Shown here: positions 8,274 through 15,744 of the stretch, one piece after another
How the letters are laid out: each line of letters begins with the position of its first letter
How positions within the stretch are numbered: the first letter of the stretch is position 1
DNA from: Magnetospirillum sp902729445
Lineage (GTDB): Bacteria; Pseudomonadota; Alphaproteobacteria; Rhodospirillales; Magnetospirillaceae
Assembly: GCF_902729445.1 (NCBI RefSeq)
Contig: NZ_CACVCE010000033.1
Span: forward strand, 1-24,414
DNA: 24,414 nt
Direction: 5' to 3'
Position numbers and translations under genes: made by a program
The notes under the pieces: model-generated
The model's input: the letters and a program-made list of their open reading frames with translations, nothing else
What the model was told of the DNA's origin: nothing
Databases searched by the model: none

Positions 8274-8298
8274 GGGGGAGGAGACCTATATGTCGAGA

Positions 8299-8353
8299 GG
8301 TAAGCCCCGGACCCGCCTCTGCCTCAGGCATGCGACCGGGGCTGAGCTTTTTT
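8299..8353. promoter_or_regulatory. Stem-loop structure in the leader of the Abi gene
   Basis: AGCCCCGG (8303-8310) pairs with CCGGGGCT (8336-8343), and the loop contains a nested hairpin TGCC-TCA-GGCA (8320-8330). On the + strand the stem is followed by GAGC and six T (8348-8353), the form of an intrinsic terminator, but no + strand gene ends here. On the - strand it lies just upstream of the Abi ORF, where AbiF-type genes are known to carry a structured RNA (the abiF motif). Either a terminator of an antisense transcript or an RNA partner is possible. The structure is seen; the function is unresolved. Confidence 0.45.
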
Positions 8354-8368
8354 GGGGCCAGAGTGCCA

Positions 8369-8875
8369 TCAATGGGCCGGCTCGCTTCGTTTGGTGACAC
8401 GCCTGCGGTGACGGGGCAGGGTCACCTCCTCGCGGCGCTGGCGATGCTCCTCCTCGACCTGGCGGAATTCCGGCTCCAGCGCTTGTAGCCGTTTTACCAG
8501 CCCGGAGAGGTCGTAGCTATTGCTGAGCTTACCTCCATGCCGGCCGATCCTTTCGATGCGCTTAACCAGATCCGCTTTTTCCAGGTCGGCGATATGGCGC
8601 TGTACCTGTCGGGTGCTCAGCCCCAGCCGTTGAGAAAGAGCCTCCTTGCTGGGAAACGGCTTGCGCTTTTCCTCCCACCAGTAATCGCAGAGCTGCAGGA
8701 GCACCGCCAACTGCGTCGGATTCAGCCCGAGCCTTTGCTGGGCACGCAGGAGCAGCGATGGGATGATGGAAAATCCCAGGTTCATCACCGCCGCCCCCCA
8801 TTTTCCCTCCGATGCCTTGGCGGCCTTGGCCGGGCGTAGGGGAATTACCTTGGCAGTTTCCTGTGCATCAGTCAT
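8369..8875 (-). CDS. Winged helix-turn-helix DNA-binding protein
   Basis: 168 residues, start ATG 8875 with GAGGT upstream. The central part (about 45-115) is a winged helix: LNPTQLAVLLQLCDYWWEE, then a helix-turn-helix SKEALSQRLGLSTRQVQRHIADLEKADLV, then a wing with RIGRHGGKLSNSYDL. It resembles the helix-turn-helix found in plasmid/phage replication-initiator-type and GntR/MarR-like small regulators. The C-terminal 35 residues are highly charged and helical. It is transcribed in the same direction as the Abi gene 95 bases downstream and could regulate it. The specific target is unknown. Confidence 0.65.
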   Translation of the reverse strand: MTDAQETAKVIPLRPAKAAKASEGKWGAAVMNLGFSIIPSLLLRAQQRLGLNPTQLAVLLQLCDYWWEEKRKPFPSKEALSQRLGLSTRQVQRHIADLEKADLVKRIERIGRHGGKLSNSYDLSGLVKRLQALEPEFRQVEEEHRQRREEVTLPRHRRRVTKRSEPAH

Positions 8876-9160
8876 GGCGCACCTCGTTCAATGCACCATC
8901 AGCATACCCAAGCAATTGCGCGATGTTCAAGGGGGCCCCAGTAGACGTTTACGCCTTCTCCCTGCGGAACTGGGCGTCTTGGCACTCCAGTCTCCGCCGT
9001 CCGGTTTTAAGCAGGATGAGGCTATCCAGCACTTCTCGGAAGCCAAGACCAACGAGGAAACATAGGGGCTCCAGTCACTGATGTCTGGAGGGGCTGCCGA
9101 CTGCGGTAGCGCGGAGTAAGTCCCTTTGCCATTATGGGGGGCTGACAAGGAGTGGGCATC

Positions 9161-9550
9161 ATGGCGGGACGACGCGGCGTGTGGGTCAAGGGGCTGACCA
9201 AAGACGACAAGGCTGCAATAACGGCTACATGCGAGCGGTTCATCGCCGAGGTGCTGATCCCCAGGTTCCTGCCCGAGATTCGTCCCACGGAATACAACTA
9301 TCCTATCGCCATAACCGGCAAATGGCGCGGCGACAAGTTCAGCTTCATCCAGCGCTACCGTTCGGGCTTCGCCGACAATGCGGGGGAGGAGTTTGATTCC
9401 GCCTTCGCCCGTCTCGACCACGTCAGTGGCGATCGCTTCGATCTGATGTGGCACCGCCATACCGGGCAATGGTTTTGTTTCCAAGAGGGCGTGCCTCTCG
9501 CCGAGGCATTGCGGCTGATGGAGACCGAGAGTCTGCTGCAGCCAAATTAA
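9161..9550 (+). CDS. Small DUF3024-like hypothetical protein
   Basis: 129 residues. The ATG at 9161 is preferred over the GTG at 9152 because AAGGAG (9147-9152) sits 8 bases before it. The order of features (N-terminal helix, a central strand pair with RGDKFSFIQRYRSGF, then LMWHRHTGQWFCFQ and a C-terminal LAEALRLMETE helix) resembles the short DUF3024 family of unknown function. The match is from memory of the pattern and is tentative. The gene stands alone between the winged-helix gene and an AT-rich gap. Confidence 0.5.
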   Translation: MAGRRGVWVKGLTKDDKAAITATCERFIAEVLIPRFLPEIRPTEYNYPIAITGKWRGDKFSFIQRYRSGFADNAGEEFDSAFARLDHVSGDRFDLMWHRHTGQWFCFQEGVPLAEALRLMETESLLQPN

Positions 9551-10164
9551 CTGGAACAATTCAGCGCCGATCTGATGCTGATATGGAGGACGTCGCAATA
9601 AATTTCATATTTCGCCGATTCACATATTAATACGGCATTTTACGAATAGTCATTCGATGCAGCACCAAGCACTACGTAGAGAGTTTTGTTGTATAGTTCC
9701 ATTTCCTACGCCATTCTCTCAAGACAAACCGGCTCTACCGCGAAGACGCAGCCTTGGATATCCCAAGGTTCTGCGCGGCGTTGGCGCGCCTGCCTGCTGA
9801 CACACTCCTCCCGGTAACTGGCCGAACTCTCTCTCTGACACGGTTTATTCTCCATGCCTGTTGATACGGGGCTTCGTATCAGCAATTTGTGAAATCGCTG
9901 TATTTAAAGCGATGCAAGAGAAATTTTGCGGGGTGTAGTTTGGGCAGCTTTATGGGGGATGGATGGCGTCTGATGGTGGGGAGTTTCGGTGCCTGTAGCA
10001 CAACGCGGCACTGCTGGGCATGGTCCAGTCACGCGGAATGTCTGACTTGGGCCGAAAGTGGAAGGGCGGGTTTCGAACTTGGATCAGGTAAAGCGGACAC
10101 TGCCGTCGAATGGTGATCCGGCTGCTTATTGACCCAATTCCGTCATAGGGCGAGGCAAGAGTAC
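9551..10164. other. AT-rich gap without a convincing gene
   Basis: About 614 bases. The first 300 are visibly AT-richer than the rest of the window (for example 9590-9720), with many stops in all frames. A perfect 7-base inverted repeat TGATACG (9862-9868) and CGTATCA (9875-9881) is present. A 75-codon frame at 9889-10116 has unusual composition (Trp, Cys and Gly rich) and is not credible as a gene. No tRNA or rRNA was recognised. It probably marks a junction of acquired DNA. Confidence 0.5.
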
Positions 10165-11073
10165 TCAGGGGCTGGCACCCGCAGCCGTCACGTTGCTGAA
10201 CCCGGCTCGTCCATTAGCCTTTGCTGCATACATTGCCTTGTCCGCCTGCTGGATCAAGGTGTCGGGCTTGGTGCCGTCGCCTGGAAACACTGCCACGCCG
10301 ATGCTGGCACTAATTTCGATTTGTTGATCTTCGATGATGTAGGGCTGGCCGATAGCAGTAATGATGTTGCCTGCGACCATGGCGGTGGACTCCGGGGATG
10401 AGACTGTTTCAAGCACCACCAGGAACTCGTCGCCGCCAAGCCGGGCGACAACGTCCGAGCCTCTAACGCAAGATTTCAGGCGGACGGCGACCTCAACTAG
10501 GAGCCGATCACCGATTTGGTGCCCAAGAGTGTCGTTGACGGGTTTGAAGTGGTCCAAATCGACGAACAGCACTGCCAATTGCCGACGCTCCTCAGACGCT
10601 TTCTCAATTATCCGTTCAAGTTTGTGAATGAGGTGGCGGCGGTTGGGCAGGTCTGTCAGCGGATCAAAATTGGCCTCGCGGCTGACCTCAGCCATCTGGG
10701 CCGACGAGGGAAGGCCGATCGCCTTGGGCACTAACCTGATCAGAATGATTAGAGCCGGTAGTGACGCCGCCGCTGTAACCGCCTTGAGCAGCCCCTGCTC
10801 GACGTAGACGGGACGCCACAGTACGACAATGTCGACGATGTGGGTCAGTCCACACAGAAAAAAGACCACGAACAGAGCATTGAATAGGGCAGCGGACCCC
10901 ATGTCAGGGCGGCGTCGGCCGAATTGGAATATTAAAAAGCCGACTGCCATGTAGCAAACGCCTGTGATTGCGTCTGAAACGGCATGGAGCTCCAACAACC
11001 CAGGCGCCCACGACAGGCAGAAGCCGTGAGGAGTAAAACTCGACGGATCGAACCATCCTGAGAAGACGTCCAT
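10165..11073 (-). CDS. Diguanylate cyclase with ethylene-receptor-like membrane domain
   Basis: 302 residues from ATG 11073 (a TTG at 11091 would add six residues). Residues about 16-112 form three transmembrane helices matching the ethylene-binding domain: Asp34, Tyr41, and the CGLTH motif with Cys74 and His78. These have the same spacing as Asp25, Tyr32, Cys65 and His69 of Arabidopsis ETR1, where Cys and His bind Cu(I). ETR1 Pro36 is Gly here. The GGDEF domain follows, with DPLTDLPNR, GGDEF (213-217) and an inhibitory site RxxD (RGSD, 204-207) five residues earlier, so the cyclase should be active and product-inhibited. It should make c-di-GMP in response to a small hydrophobic ligand or copper at the membrane. 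The ligand is inference. Confidence 0.85.
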   Translation of the reverse strand: MDVFSGWFDPSSFTPHGFCLSWAPGLLELHAVSDAITGVCYMAVGFLIFQFGRRRPDMGSAALFNALFVVFFLCGLTHIVDIVVLWRPVYVEQGLLKAVTAAASLPALIILIRLVPKAIGLPSSAQMAEVSREANFDPLTDLPNRRHLIHKLERIIEKASEERRQLAVLFVDLDHFKPVNDTLGHQIGDRLLVEVAVRLKSCVRGSDVVARLGGDEFLVVLETVSSPESTAMVAGNIITAIGQPYIIEDQQIEISASIGVAVFPGDGTKPDTLIQQADKAMYAAKANGRAGFSNVTAAGASP

Positions 11074-11348
11074 CGGCAGAAACCCCGTCAAATTATCGGG
11101 TCCAGTCTGGCATCGGCGCTACATTTAGACCAATGGTAATTGCTGGGTTGATCTGATCGACGAAGACTGACGCCAACGACGCAATTTGGCACTGACCCGG
11201 CATAGCGCATGTTACCGCTGACTGGCGGTTGCCAGGGGTAGTTCGGTCAGACGCAGCGCCGGGGCCAGTCGGCATGTACTGACCCACGCCGGCCGTTTGT
11301 GCCTTGGTTAAGCTGAGAAGGAAACGGAAGCCGAAGCGTCCGTCGCTG

Positions 11349-11624
11349 CTATTTGAGATAGCTACGGAGGGTGGCAATCACCTGTTCCAAATCCTCCTGC
11401 CGCTGCTCAGGCGGCAGTGTGGTCGAGTTCAGATGCTCCCGCAGATGCCCTTCCAGCACTTCGGCCATCAAACCGCTCACAGCCCCTCTTATGGCTGCGA
11501 TCTGCTGCAATATGGCAGTGCAATCCTTCTCCTGCTCAAGGGCCTTTTCCAGTGCCTCTGTCTGCCCCTTAACCCGCCTCACACGGTTTAAGAGCTTACT
11601 TTTATTCTTGATGGTATGTGCCAT
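11349..11624 (-). CDS. dmeR: RcnR/DmeR-type nickel/cobalt-responsive repressor
   Basis: 91 residues, all-helical CsoR/RcnR/FrmR family, normal length. The N-terminus MAHTIKNKSKLL and the core AILQQIAAIRGAVSGLMAEVLEGH closely follow E. coli RcnR. The residues used by RcnR for Ni(II)/Co(II), His3, Cys35, His60 and His64, are all present, which separates it from copper CsoR and formaldehyde FrmR proteins. It is divergent from the efflux gene dmeF with a 70-base spacer holding a G-tract operator, so metal binding should release both promoters. Symbol dmeR is used by analogy with rhizobial dmeRF; rcnR would be equally defensible. Confidence 0.85.
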   Translation of the reverse strand: MAHTIKNKSKLLNRVRRVKGQTEALEKALEQEKDCTAILQQIAAIRGAVSGLMAEVLEGHLREHLNSTTLPPEQRQEDLEQVIATLRSYLK

Positions 11625-11628
11625 TCAC

Positions 11629-11667
11629 TTGACCTGTCCGACCACAAACTATACTGGGGTAGGGTAT
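11629..11667 (+). promoter_or_regulatory. dmeF promoter with embedded RcnR/DmeR operator
   Basis: TTGACC (11629-11634) and TATACT (11650-11655) form a sigma70-like promoter with a short 15-base spacer. The -10 box is the left arm of TATACTGGGGTAGGGTAT (11650-11667), a G-tract with flanking AT inverted arms like known RcnR/DmeR sites. A tetrameric repressor bound here would block dmeF and, being only 26 bases from the dmeR start, could also autoregulate. Confidence 0.55.
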
Positions 11668-11694
11668 CTGGCGACCAGCTTGAGGAGACGGCGC

Positions 11695-12648
11695 ATGTGC
11701 CCTACGACCTCGTCCGAGCATTGGCATCATACTCACGTTTTTGACGAAGGAAACCCGTTAGCGGAACGCAATACCCGCTGGGCAGTTATGCTGACTATCA
11801 TCATGATGGTGGCCGAAATTTTCGGTGGCTGGGTATTCAATTCCATGGCTCTGTTGGCCGATGGCTGGCACATGAGTTCTCACGCCTTGGCCTTGGGGTT
11901 GTCTTTGATGGCTTATGGCGCGGCACGGCGCTATGCCCAAGACAAGCGATTTGCTTTTGGCACTTGGAAGATAGAAGTGCTGGGGGGCTATACGAGTGCG
12001 ATCATTCTCGTTGGAGTGGCAGCGTTAATGCTCTTCCAGTCGGTGGACCGCCTAATTTCCCCGACTCCCATTCATTACGACCAAGCCATTGCAATAGCGG
12101 CGGTCGGATTGTTCGTCAACGTGCTATGTGCCTGGTTGCTAAAGGATGGTCATGGCCACGACCATGGACATGTGCATGATCATCACCATGGCCAAAATGA
12201 CCACGGGCATCATCACGACATGAACCTACGCTCGGCATACATTCATGTGGTGGCGGACGCGGCGACCTCAGTATTGGCTATCTTCGCCTTGATAGGCGGC
12301 AAGTTCTGGGGTGCCGATTGGCTTGACCCGCTGATGGGCATTGCCGGGGCCGGTTTGGTTTCGGCTTGGGCCTTTGGACTAATGCGCGATACAGGGCGGG
12401 TGCTACTTGATGCCGAGATGGATGCTCCGGTAGTGGCGGAAATCCACGAGGTCATCGAGGCCAGCCCGATTAAGGCTGAGGTCACGGACCTTCATGTCTG
12501 GCGCGTTGGCAAGGGAAAGTATGCATGCATCGTGGCCTTGGCCGTTGACGGCCAAGCCAGTCCCGACGAAATCCGACGGCAGCTTGGAATACACGAGGAA
12601 CTTGTGCATGTGACTGTGGAGGTAAACCAACGAAAGTTCGCCTCCTAG
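11695..12648 (+). CDS. dmeF: DmeF-type cation diffusion facilitator (Co/Ni efflux)
   Basis: 317 residues; ATG 11695 has GAGGAG 7 bases upstream. An upstream in-frame extension overlaps dmeR and is a shadow. Six transmembrane helices. Helix 2 carries HxxxH (His59, His63 in WHMSSH) and helix 5 carries HxxxD (His184, Asp188), as in DmeF rather than the HxxxD pair of zinc transporters. A long His-rich cytoplasmic loop (about 151-175) lies between helices 4 and 5, also typical of DmeF. The C-terminal ferredoxin-like domain contains VTDLHVWRVGKGKYA. It exports Co(II)/Ni(II) by proton antiport at the inner membrane. Codon use appears less GC-biased than in the export operon, suggesting transfer. Confidence 0.9.
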   Translation: MCPTTSSEHWHHTHVFDEGNPLAERNTRWAVMLTIIMMVAEIFGGWVFNSMALLADGWHMSSHALALGLSLMAYGAARRYAQDKRFAFGTWKIEVLGGYTSAIILVGVAALMLFQSVDRLISPTPIHYDQAIAIAAVGLFVNVLCAWLLKDGHGHDHGHVHDHHHGQNDHGHHHDMNLRSAYIHVVADAATSVLAIFALIGGKFWGADWLDPLMGIAGAGLVSAWAFGLMRDTGRVLLDAEMDAPVVAEIHEVIEASPIKAEVTDLHVWRVGKGKYACIVALAVDGQASPDEIRRQLGIHEELVHVTVEVNQRKFAS

Positions 12649-12691
12649 GGCCCTAGAAGGCGTTCAGCGTTGGCTGCCCCCACCAATGTCC

Positions 12692-12726
12692 AAGCTGAAT
12701 CCCGGGGAGAGTAACGCTCTACCGCT
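12692..12726 (+). repeat. Imperfect 35-base direct repeat, left copy
   Basis: Matches 13235-13269 at 29 of 35 positions by eye, beginning AAGCTGAATC and containing an AGAG-N5-CTCT dyad. The two copies bracket the YnfA-type gene. They could be cassette or insertion boundaries or duplicated operators. Confidence 0.5.
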
Positions 12727-12809
12727 CGGCCTTCGAGCGGCTGGTCGGCATCGGCATCGCTTTCACCCCGGCGACCTGCACCGACACCCAGGCGACGGCG
12801 GCCTAACGG

Positions 12810-13139
12810 TCACTGCCCGCCGCGCGGCCCGAAGATGATGACCATAGCACCGACGACGCAGATCGCCGCGCCGACGGTATCCCAGCGGTCGGGACGGCTA
12901 CCCTCGACCGCCCACATCCAGACCAGCGACACCAGGATGTAGATGCCGCCGTAGGCCGCGTAGGCGCGCCCGGCGAAGTCGGCGTCGATGCGGGTGAGCG
13001 CCCAGGCGAACAGGGCGAGGCTGGCCATGCCGAGCACCAGCCACAGCGGCGACTTGTCCAGGCGCTGCCATGCCCAGAAGGCGAAACAGCCGCCGATCTC
13101 CGCGAACGCGGCCAGGATGTAGGTCGGAATGGTCCACAT
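12810..13139 (-). CDS. YnfA-type (UPF0060) small membrane protein
   Basis: 109 residues with four transmembrane helices. The signatures AAFAEIGGCFAFWAW, GRAYAAYGGIYI and LVWMWAVEG are those of the UPF0060/YnfA family, which is often placed near the small multidrug resistance class and found beside metal-resistance genes. Start ATG 13139 has GGGAGGAG at good spacing. It is flanked by imperfect direct repeats, suggesting a mobile single-gene cassette next to the dmeRF metal pair. The biochemical function in this organism is unproven. Confidence 0.9.
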   Translation of the reverse strand: MWTIPTYILAAFAEIGGCFAFWAWQRLDKSPLWLVLGMASLALFAWALTRIDADFAGRAYAAYGGIYILVSLVWMWAVEGSRPDRWDTVGAAICVVGAMVIIFGPRGGQ

Positions 13140-13234
13140 GCAGGCTCTCCTCCCATATCGTTGCCCGGATCAATGGGGATGTCGAGCCTAAACAACCCTG
13201 GATGGTGGTCACCGGAATGAAGAGGATAAGCCGT

Positions 13235-13269
13235 AAGCTGAATCTCGAGCAGAGTATCGCTCTGGCGCT
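13235..13269 (+). repeat. Imperfect 35-base direct repeat, right copy
   Basis: Partner of 12692-12726, with six mismatches. It lies 96 bases upstream of the YnfA start in the transcription direction of that gene. Confidence 0.5.
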
Positions 13270-13410
13270 GATAACTACGGATTTCCGCCATCGTTCAGGC
13301 GACCGAACGGCTGGAATTGCACATAAGGGCCACATACTCGGCCATCGCCCAACGGCTGCTTTCGAGCACAGCTCCCGGGTTAAAGGACGACCGACCTGGG
13401 CGCAAAGCAG

Positions 13411-13788
13411 TCATTCACCCAGACCCAACACCCGCCGCTGCTCCGCCCAGTCCGCAGGGAACGGCTCCAGCAGCGCACGCACGGTCAGCTTCTCCGGCTG
13501 TCGGCCAGCGAGTATAGCCTCGACGATGTCGGGGGCCAGCAGGGTCATGCGCAGAATACGGCTAGCGAAGGCGCGATCAACGCGTTCAGCTTTGGCCAGT
13601 TCATTGATCGAGGCGTGCTGCCCAGATTCCAGCATCCGACGCCACCGGAAGGCTCGAGCAAGGCAGCGGACGATGGGGCTGTCCACCGGCACCCGTGTTT
13701 CCGGGTTATACAGGCTGCCGTCGGGCAGGACGATCCGCTTGCGCCCGCCGATTCGACGGAAGGTCATGGGCACGAAGACGGTGGTCAT
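13411..13788 (-). CDS. Recombinase-linked hypothetical protein with helix-turn-helix-like segment
   Basis: 125 residues; its ATG overlaps the recombinase stop (ATGA), so it is the last coupled gene of the operon. The central part (about 52-90) has RMLESGQHASINELAKAERVDRAFASRILRMTLLAPDIVEAILAGRQ-like sequence (written here in pieces: SINELAKAERVD, AFASRILRMTLLAPD), which reads as a helix-turn-helix with a ParB/KorB flavour. The N-terminus contains an IGGRKRIVLPDG strand pair. Proteins of this kind accompany DUF2924 and large serine recombinases in alphaproteobacterial islands and could be a directionality or DNA-binding accessory. The function is not established. Confidence 0.65.
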   Translation of the reverse strand: MTTVFVPMTFRRIGGRKRIVLPDGSLYNPETRVPVDSPIVRCLARAFRWRRMLESGQHASINELAKAERVDRAFASRILRMTLLAPDIVEAILAGRQPEKLTVRALLEPFPADWAEQRRVLGLGE

Positions 13789-15104
13789 GCAGCAGCACTC
13801 CGCCCCTTGGCCGGTTTCAAGTCCCCAGCAAGCCGGGCCAGCCCTTCGGTCCGCAGGCTGATATTGATGCCCTGGGGCGAGAGATCGACCCGTTCCACCA
13901 GAAGCTGGACGATGCGAGCCTGCTCGGCCGGGAACAGTTCGTCCCAGAGGGGATCAAGCTGGCCTAGGGTGGTAGCGATCTCGCGTTCGGTCATGTCCTC
14001 GCCCTCGGCGCAGACGCTTTTCCAGGTGCGGGCCACCACCTCGGGGGTACGCAGCAGGGAGCGCAATTGGTCGATGACCGTATTCTCGACCTGACCCGCG
14101 GGCACGCGCCCGACCGGGCAAGCATCCGGGCCTTCCTTGATCACGGTCATGGTGACGTAGTAGCGGTACAGCTTCCCGCCCTTGCGAGTATGAGCGGGCG
14201 TCATGGCGCGACCGCCAGGGGCAAAGATCAGCCCCTTCAGCAGCGCCGGGGTCTGCGCCCTGGTGCGGCCCGCGCGAGTACGCGGACTGACTTCCATCAC
14301 GGAGCGGACCTTGTCCCACAGGGCCTGGTCGATGATCGCCTCGTGTTCGCCGTCATAGGCGACGCCCTTGTGGACCGCCTTGCCGATATAGACCTGATTG
14401 GCCAGCAGCTTGTAGAGGCCGCCCTTGTCCAGCTTCTTGCCCCGGCGGGTGATGCCTTCCTCGGTCAGTTCCTTGACCAGCAGGGTGCCGGAACCGATGC
14501 GAATGAATCGCTCGAAGATCATCCGCACGATGGCGGCTTCGTCCTCGACCACCAGCAGCTTGCGGTCGGCGCAGCGATAGCCGAACGGTACCGGCCCACC
14601 CATCCAGATTCCCTTGCGCCGCGATGCCGCTACCTTGTCGCGGACGCGCTCGCCGATGACCTCGCGCTCGAACTGGGCGAAGGACAGCAGGATGTTGAGG
14701 GTGAGGCGCCCCATGCTGGTGGTGGTGTTGAAGGACTGGGTGATGCTGACGAAGGTGACGTCGTTGCGGTCGAACACCTCGACCAGCTTGGAGAAATCCA
14801 TCAGGGAACGCGACAGGCGGTCGATCTTGTAGACCACCACCACGTCGACCAGCCCGGCGTCGATGTCGGCCAGTAGACGCCTCAAGCCGGGGCGTTCCAG
14901 GGTGCCACCGGAGAAGCCGCCATCATCGTAATGGGTCGGCACCAGCACCCAGCCCTCGGCTTTCTGGCTGGCGACATAGGCTTCGCAGGATTCCCGCTGG
15001 GCATCCAGCGAGTTGAACTCCATCTCCAGCCCCTCCTCGGTGGACTTGCGGGTGTAGACGGCACAACGCAGCTTGCGGATCAGCTTGGTTCCGGTGGGCT
15101 TCAT
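13785..15104 (-). CDS. Large serine recombinase / resolvase-family site-specific recombinase
   Basis: 439 residues. The N-terminal resolvase domain has the catalytic serine in YTRKSTEEG (Ser21), DDGGFSGGTLERPGL, VVVYKIDRLSRS and the FAQFEREVIGERVRDK segment with the conserved arginines. A recombinase domain follows (PFGY, then KLLANQVYIGKAVHKG) and a partly reduced zinc-ribbon region (YRYYVTM, DACPVGRVPAG) with few cysteines. It should catalyse integration, excision or inversion by double-strand exchange. ATGA overlaps link it to DUF2924 upstream and the 125-residue gene downstream. It is probably the enzyme that moved this island; attachment sites were not identified with confidence. Confidence 0.9.
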   Translation of the reverse strand: MKPTGTKLIRKLRCAVYTRKSTEEGLEMEFNSLDAQRESCEAYVASQKAEGWVLVPTHYDDGGFSGGTLERPGLRRLLADIDAGLVDVVVVYKIDRLSRSLMDFSKLVEVFDRNDVTFVSITQSFNTTTSMGRLTLNILLSFAQFEREVIGERVRDKVAASRRKGIWMGGPVPFGYRCADRKLLVVEDEAAIVRMIFERFIRIGSGTLLVKELTEEGITRRGKKLDKGGLYKLLANQVYIGKAVHKGVAYDGEHEAIIDQALWDKVRSVMEVSPRTRAGRTRAQTPALLKGLIFAPGGRAMTPAHTRKGGKLYRYYVTMTVIKEGPDACPVGRVPAGQVENTVIDQLRSLLRTPEVVARTWKSVCAEGEDMTEREIATTLGQLDPLWDELFPAEQARIVQLLVERVDLSPQGINISLRTEGLARLAGDLKPAKGRSAAA

Positions 15105-15550
15105 GCTTTTGTCCTATGGTTCTTCAGGCCGAAAAAGAGGTGGCCGTTCCAGCGGGTGCCGGTGATAGCGCGAGCCACCGCCGAGAGCGATTGGTAGGGG
15201 CGGCCCTGGTACTCGAAGCCGTTCTGGCGGACGGTGACGCAATGTTCGACGCCCTTCCATTCCCGCACCAGTTGGGTACCGGCGATAGGACGGTATTGTT
15301 CCCTCTTGCGACGCCCTTTGGTGGCTTCGAAGTCTTCAGCCATGTTTTCCAGCCGTGCGATGGTGGTCACCGCCAGCCCGCCATAGGCCAATTCCTGGAG
15401 GCGGTAGGCTAGGCGGTTTTCCAGGAAGGTACGGTTGTAGGGCGGCGGTTCGGATACGAACAAGTCGCGCCATTGGGCTTTCAGATCCGGCATAGGCACG
15501 GTCTTCAGCGCGGCCAATCGGGCCAGCAGGGGGTCATGATTCACGGGCAT
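15101..15550 (-). CDS. DUF2924 protein
   Basis: 149 residues from ATG 15550. The GGAGG at 15553-15557 is only 2 bases from that ATG but 8 from a GTG at 15544, so GTG 15544 (147 residues) may be the real start. Family hallmarks are visible: LKAQWRDLF, FLENRLAYRLQELAYGG, then GTQLVREWKGVEHCVTV, and a C-terminal GTRWNGHLFFGLK. DUF2924 genes almost always sit directly upstream of a serine recombinase in alphaproteobacteria and are thought to help it act; the mechanism is unknown. It overlaps the small gene upstream by about 10 bases and the recombinase by ATGA. Confidence 0.85.
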   Translation of the reverse strand: MPVNHDPLLARLAALKTVPMPDLKAQWRDLFVSEPPPYNRTFLENRLAYRLQELAYGGLAVTTIARLENMAEDFEATKGRRKREQYRPIAGTQLVREWKGVEHCVTVRQNGFEYQGRPYQSLSAVARAITGTRWNGHLFFGLKNHRTKA

Positions 15551-15744
15551 TTCCTCCGTCGGTTGACGAGGCCATGACCGCTCTGGGGGGGGGGCGTGAA
15601 GTCGAGGCGACTATCTCTGGTGTCAGCAGATAAAGCCCTGGACTTCCGGGCCTTCAGCCGGATCAGGCCAGCCGCCAAATTGTCCGCCACCTCGTCAAGG
15701 CGCTCGGAGCTATTCATGCGGTCGGGATGGAGTGCATTGGGCAT
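15541..15744 (-). CDS. Small recombinase-operon protein, proximal copy
   Basis: 67 residues; ATG 15744 chosen for GAGGT 7-8 bases upstream. Sequence MPNALHPDRM, ERLDEVADNLAAGLIRLKARKSR and SADTRDSRLDF is a short helical protein commonly found at the head of DUF2924/recombinase operons. The C-terminus runs through a homopolymer (ten G on the + strand, 15585-15594) coding consecutive prolines, and its stop overlaps the DUF2924 start region, preserving the normal operon joint. It is a near-duplicate of the gene at 15710-15964. Confidence 0.65.
   Translation of the reverse strand: MPNALHPDRMNSSERLDEVADNLAAGLIRLKARKSRALSADTRDSRLDFTPPPQSGHGLVNRRRKCP
15585..15594. repeat. Homopolymer of ten G within a coding region
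   Basis: The duplicated copy of this gene has a run of only five G at the equivalent place. A slip of one base would change the C-terminus and the overlap with DUF2924. It may be a contingency tract or a sequencing error. Confidence 0.8.

Noticed and set aside
10020..10110. GGTTTCGAAC-like segment suggestive of a tRNA T-loop
   Set aside because: No matching acceptor or anticodon stems could be folded around it.
9889..10116. 75-codon frame in the AT-rich gap
   Set aside because: Trp/Cys/Gly-rich composition, no ribosome-binding site and no domain; looks like chance.
12699..12806. 35-codon open frame ending in TAA just before the YnfA gene, reading RSAFERLVGIGIAF and TPATCTDTQATAA
   Set aside because: Could be the 3' scrap of a lost gene, but there is no start codon context and no recognisable family; too short to annotate.
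14067..14876. 269-codon + strand frame opposite the serine recombinase
   Set aside because: Antisense shadow of a gene with intact catalytic motifs.
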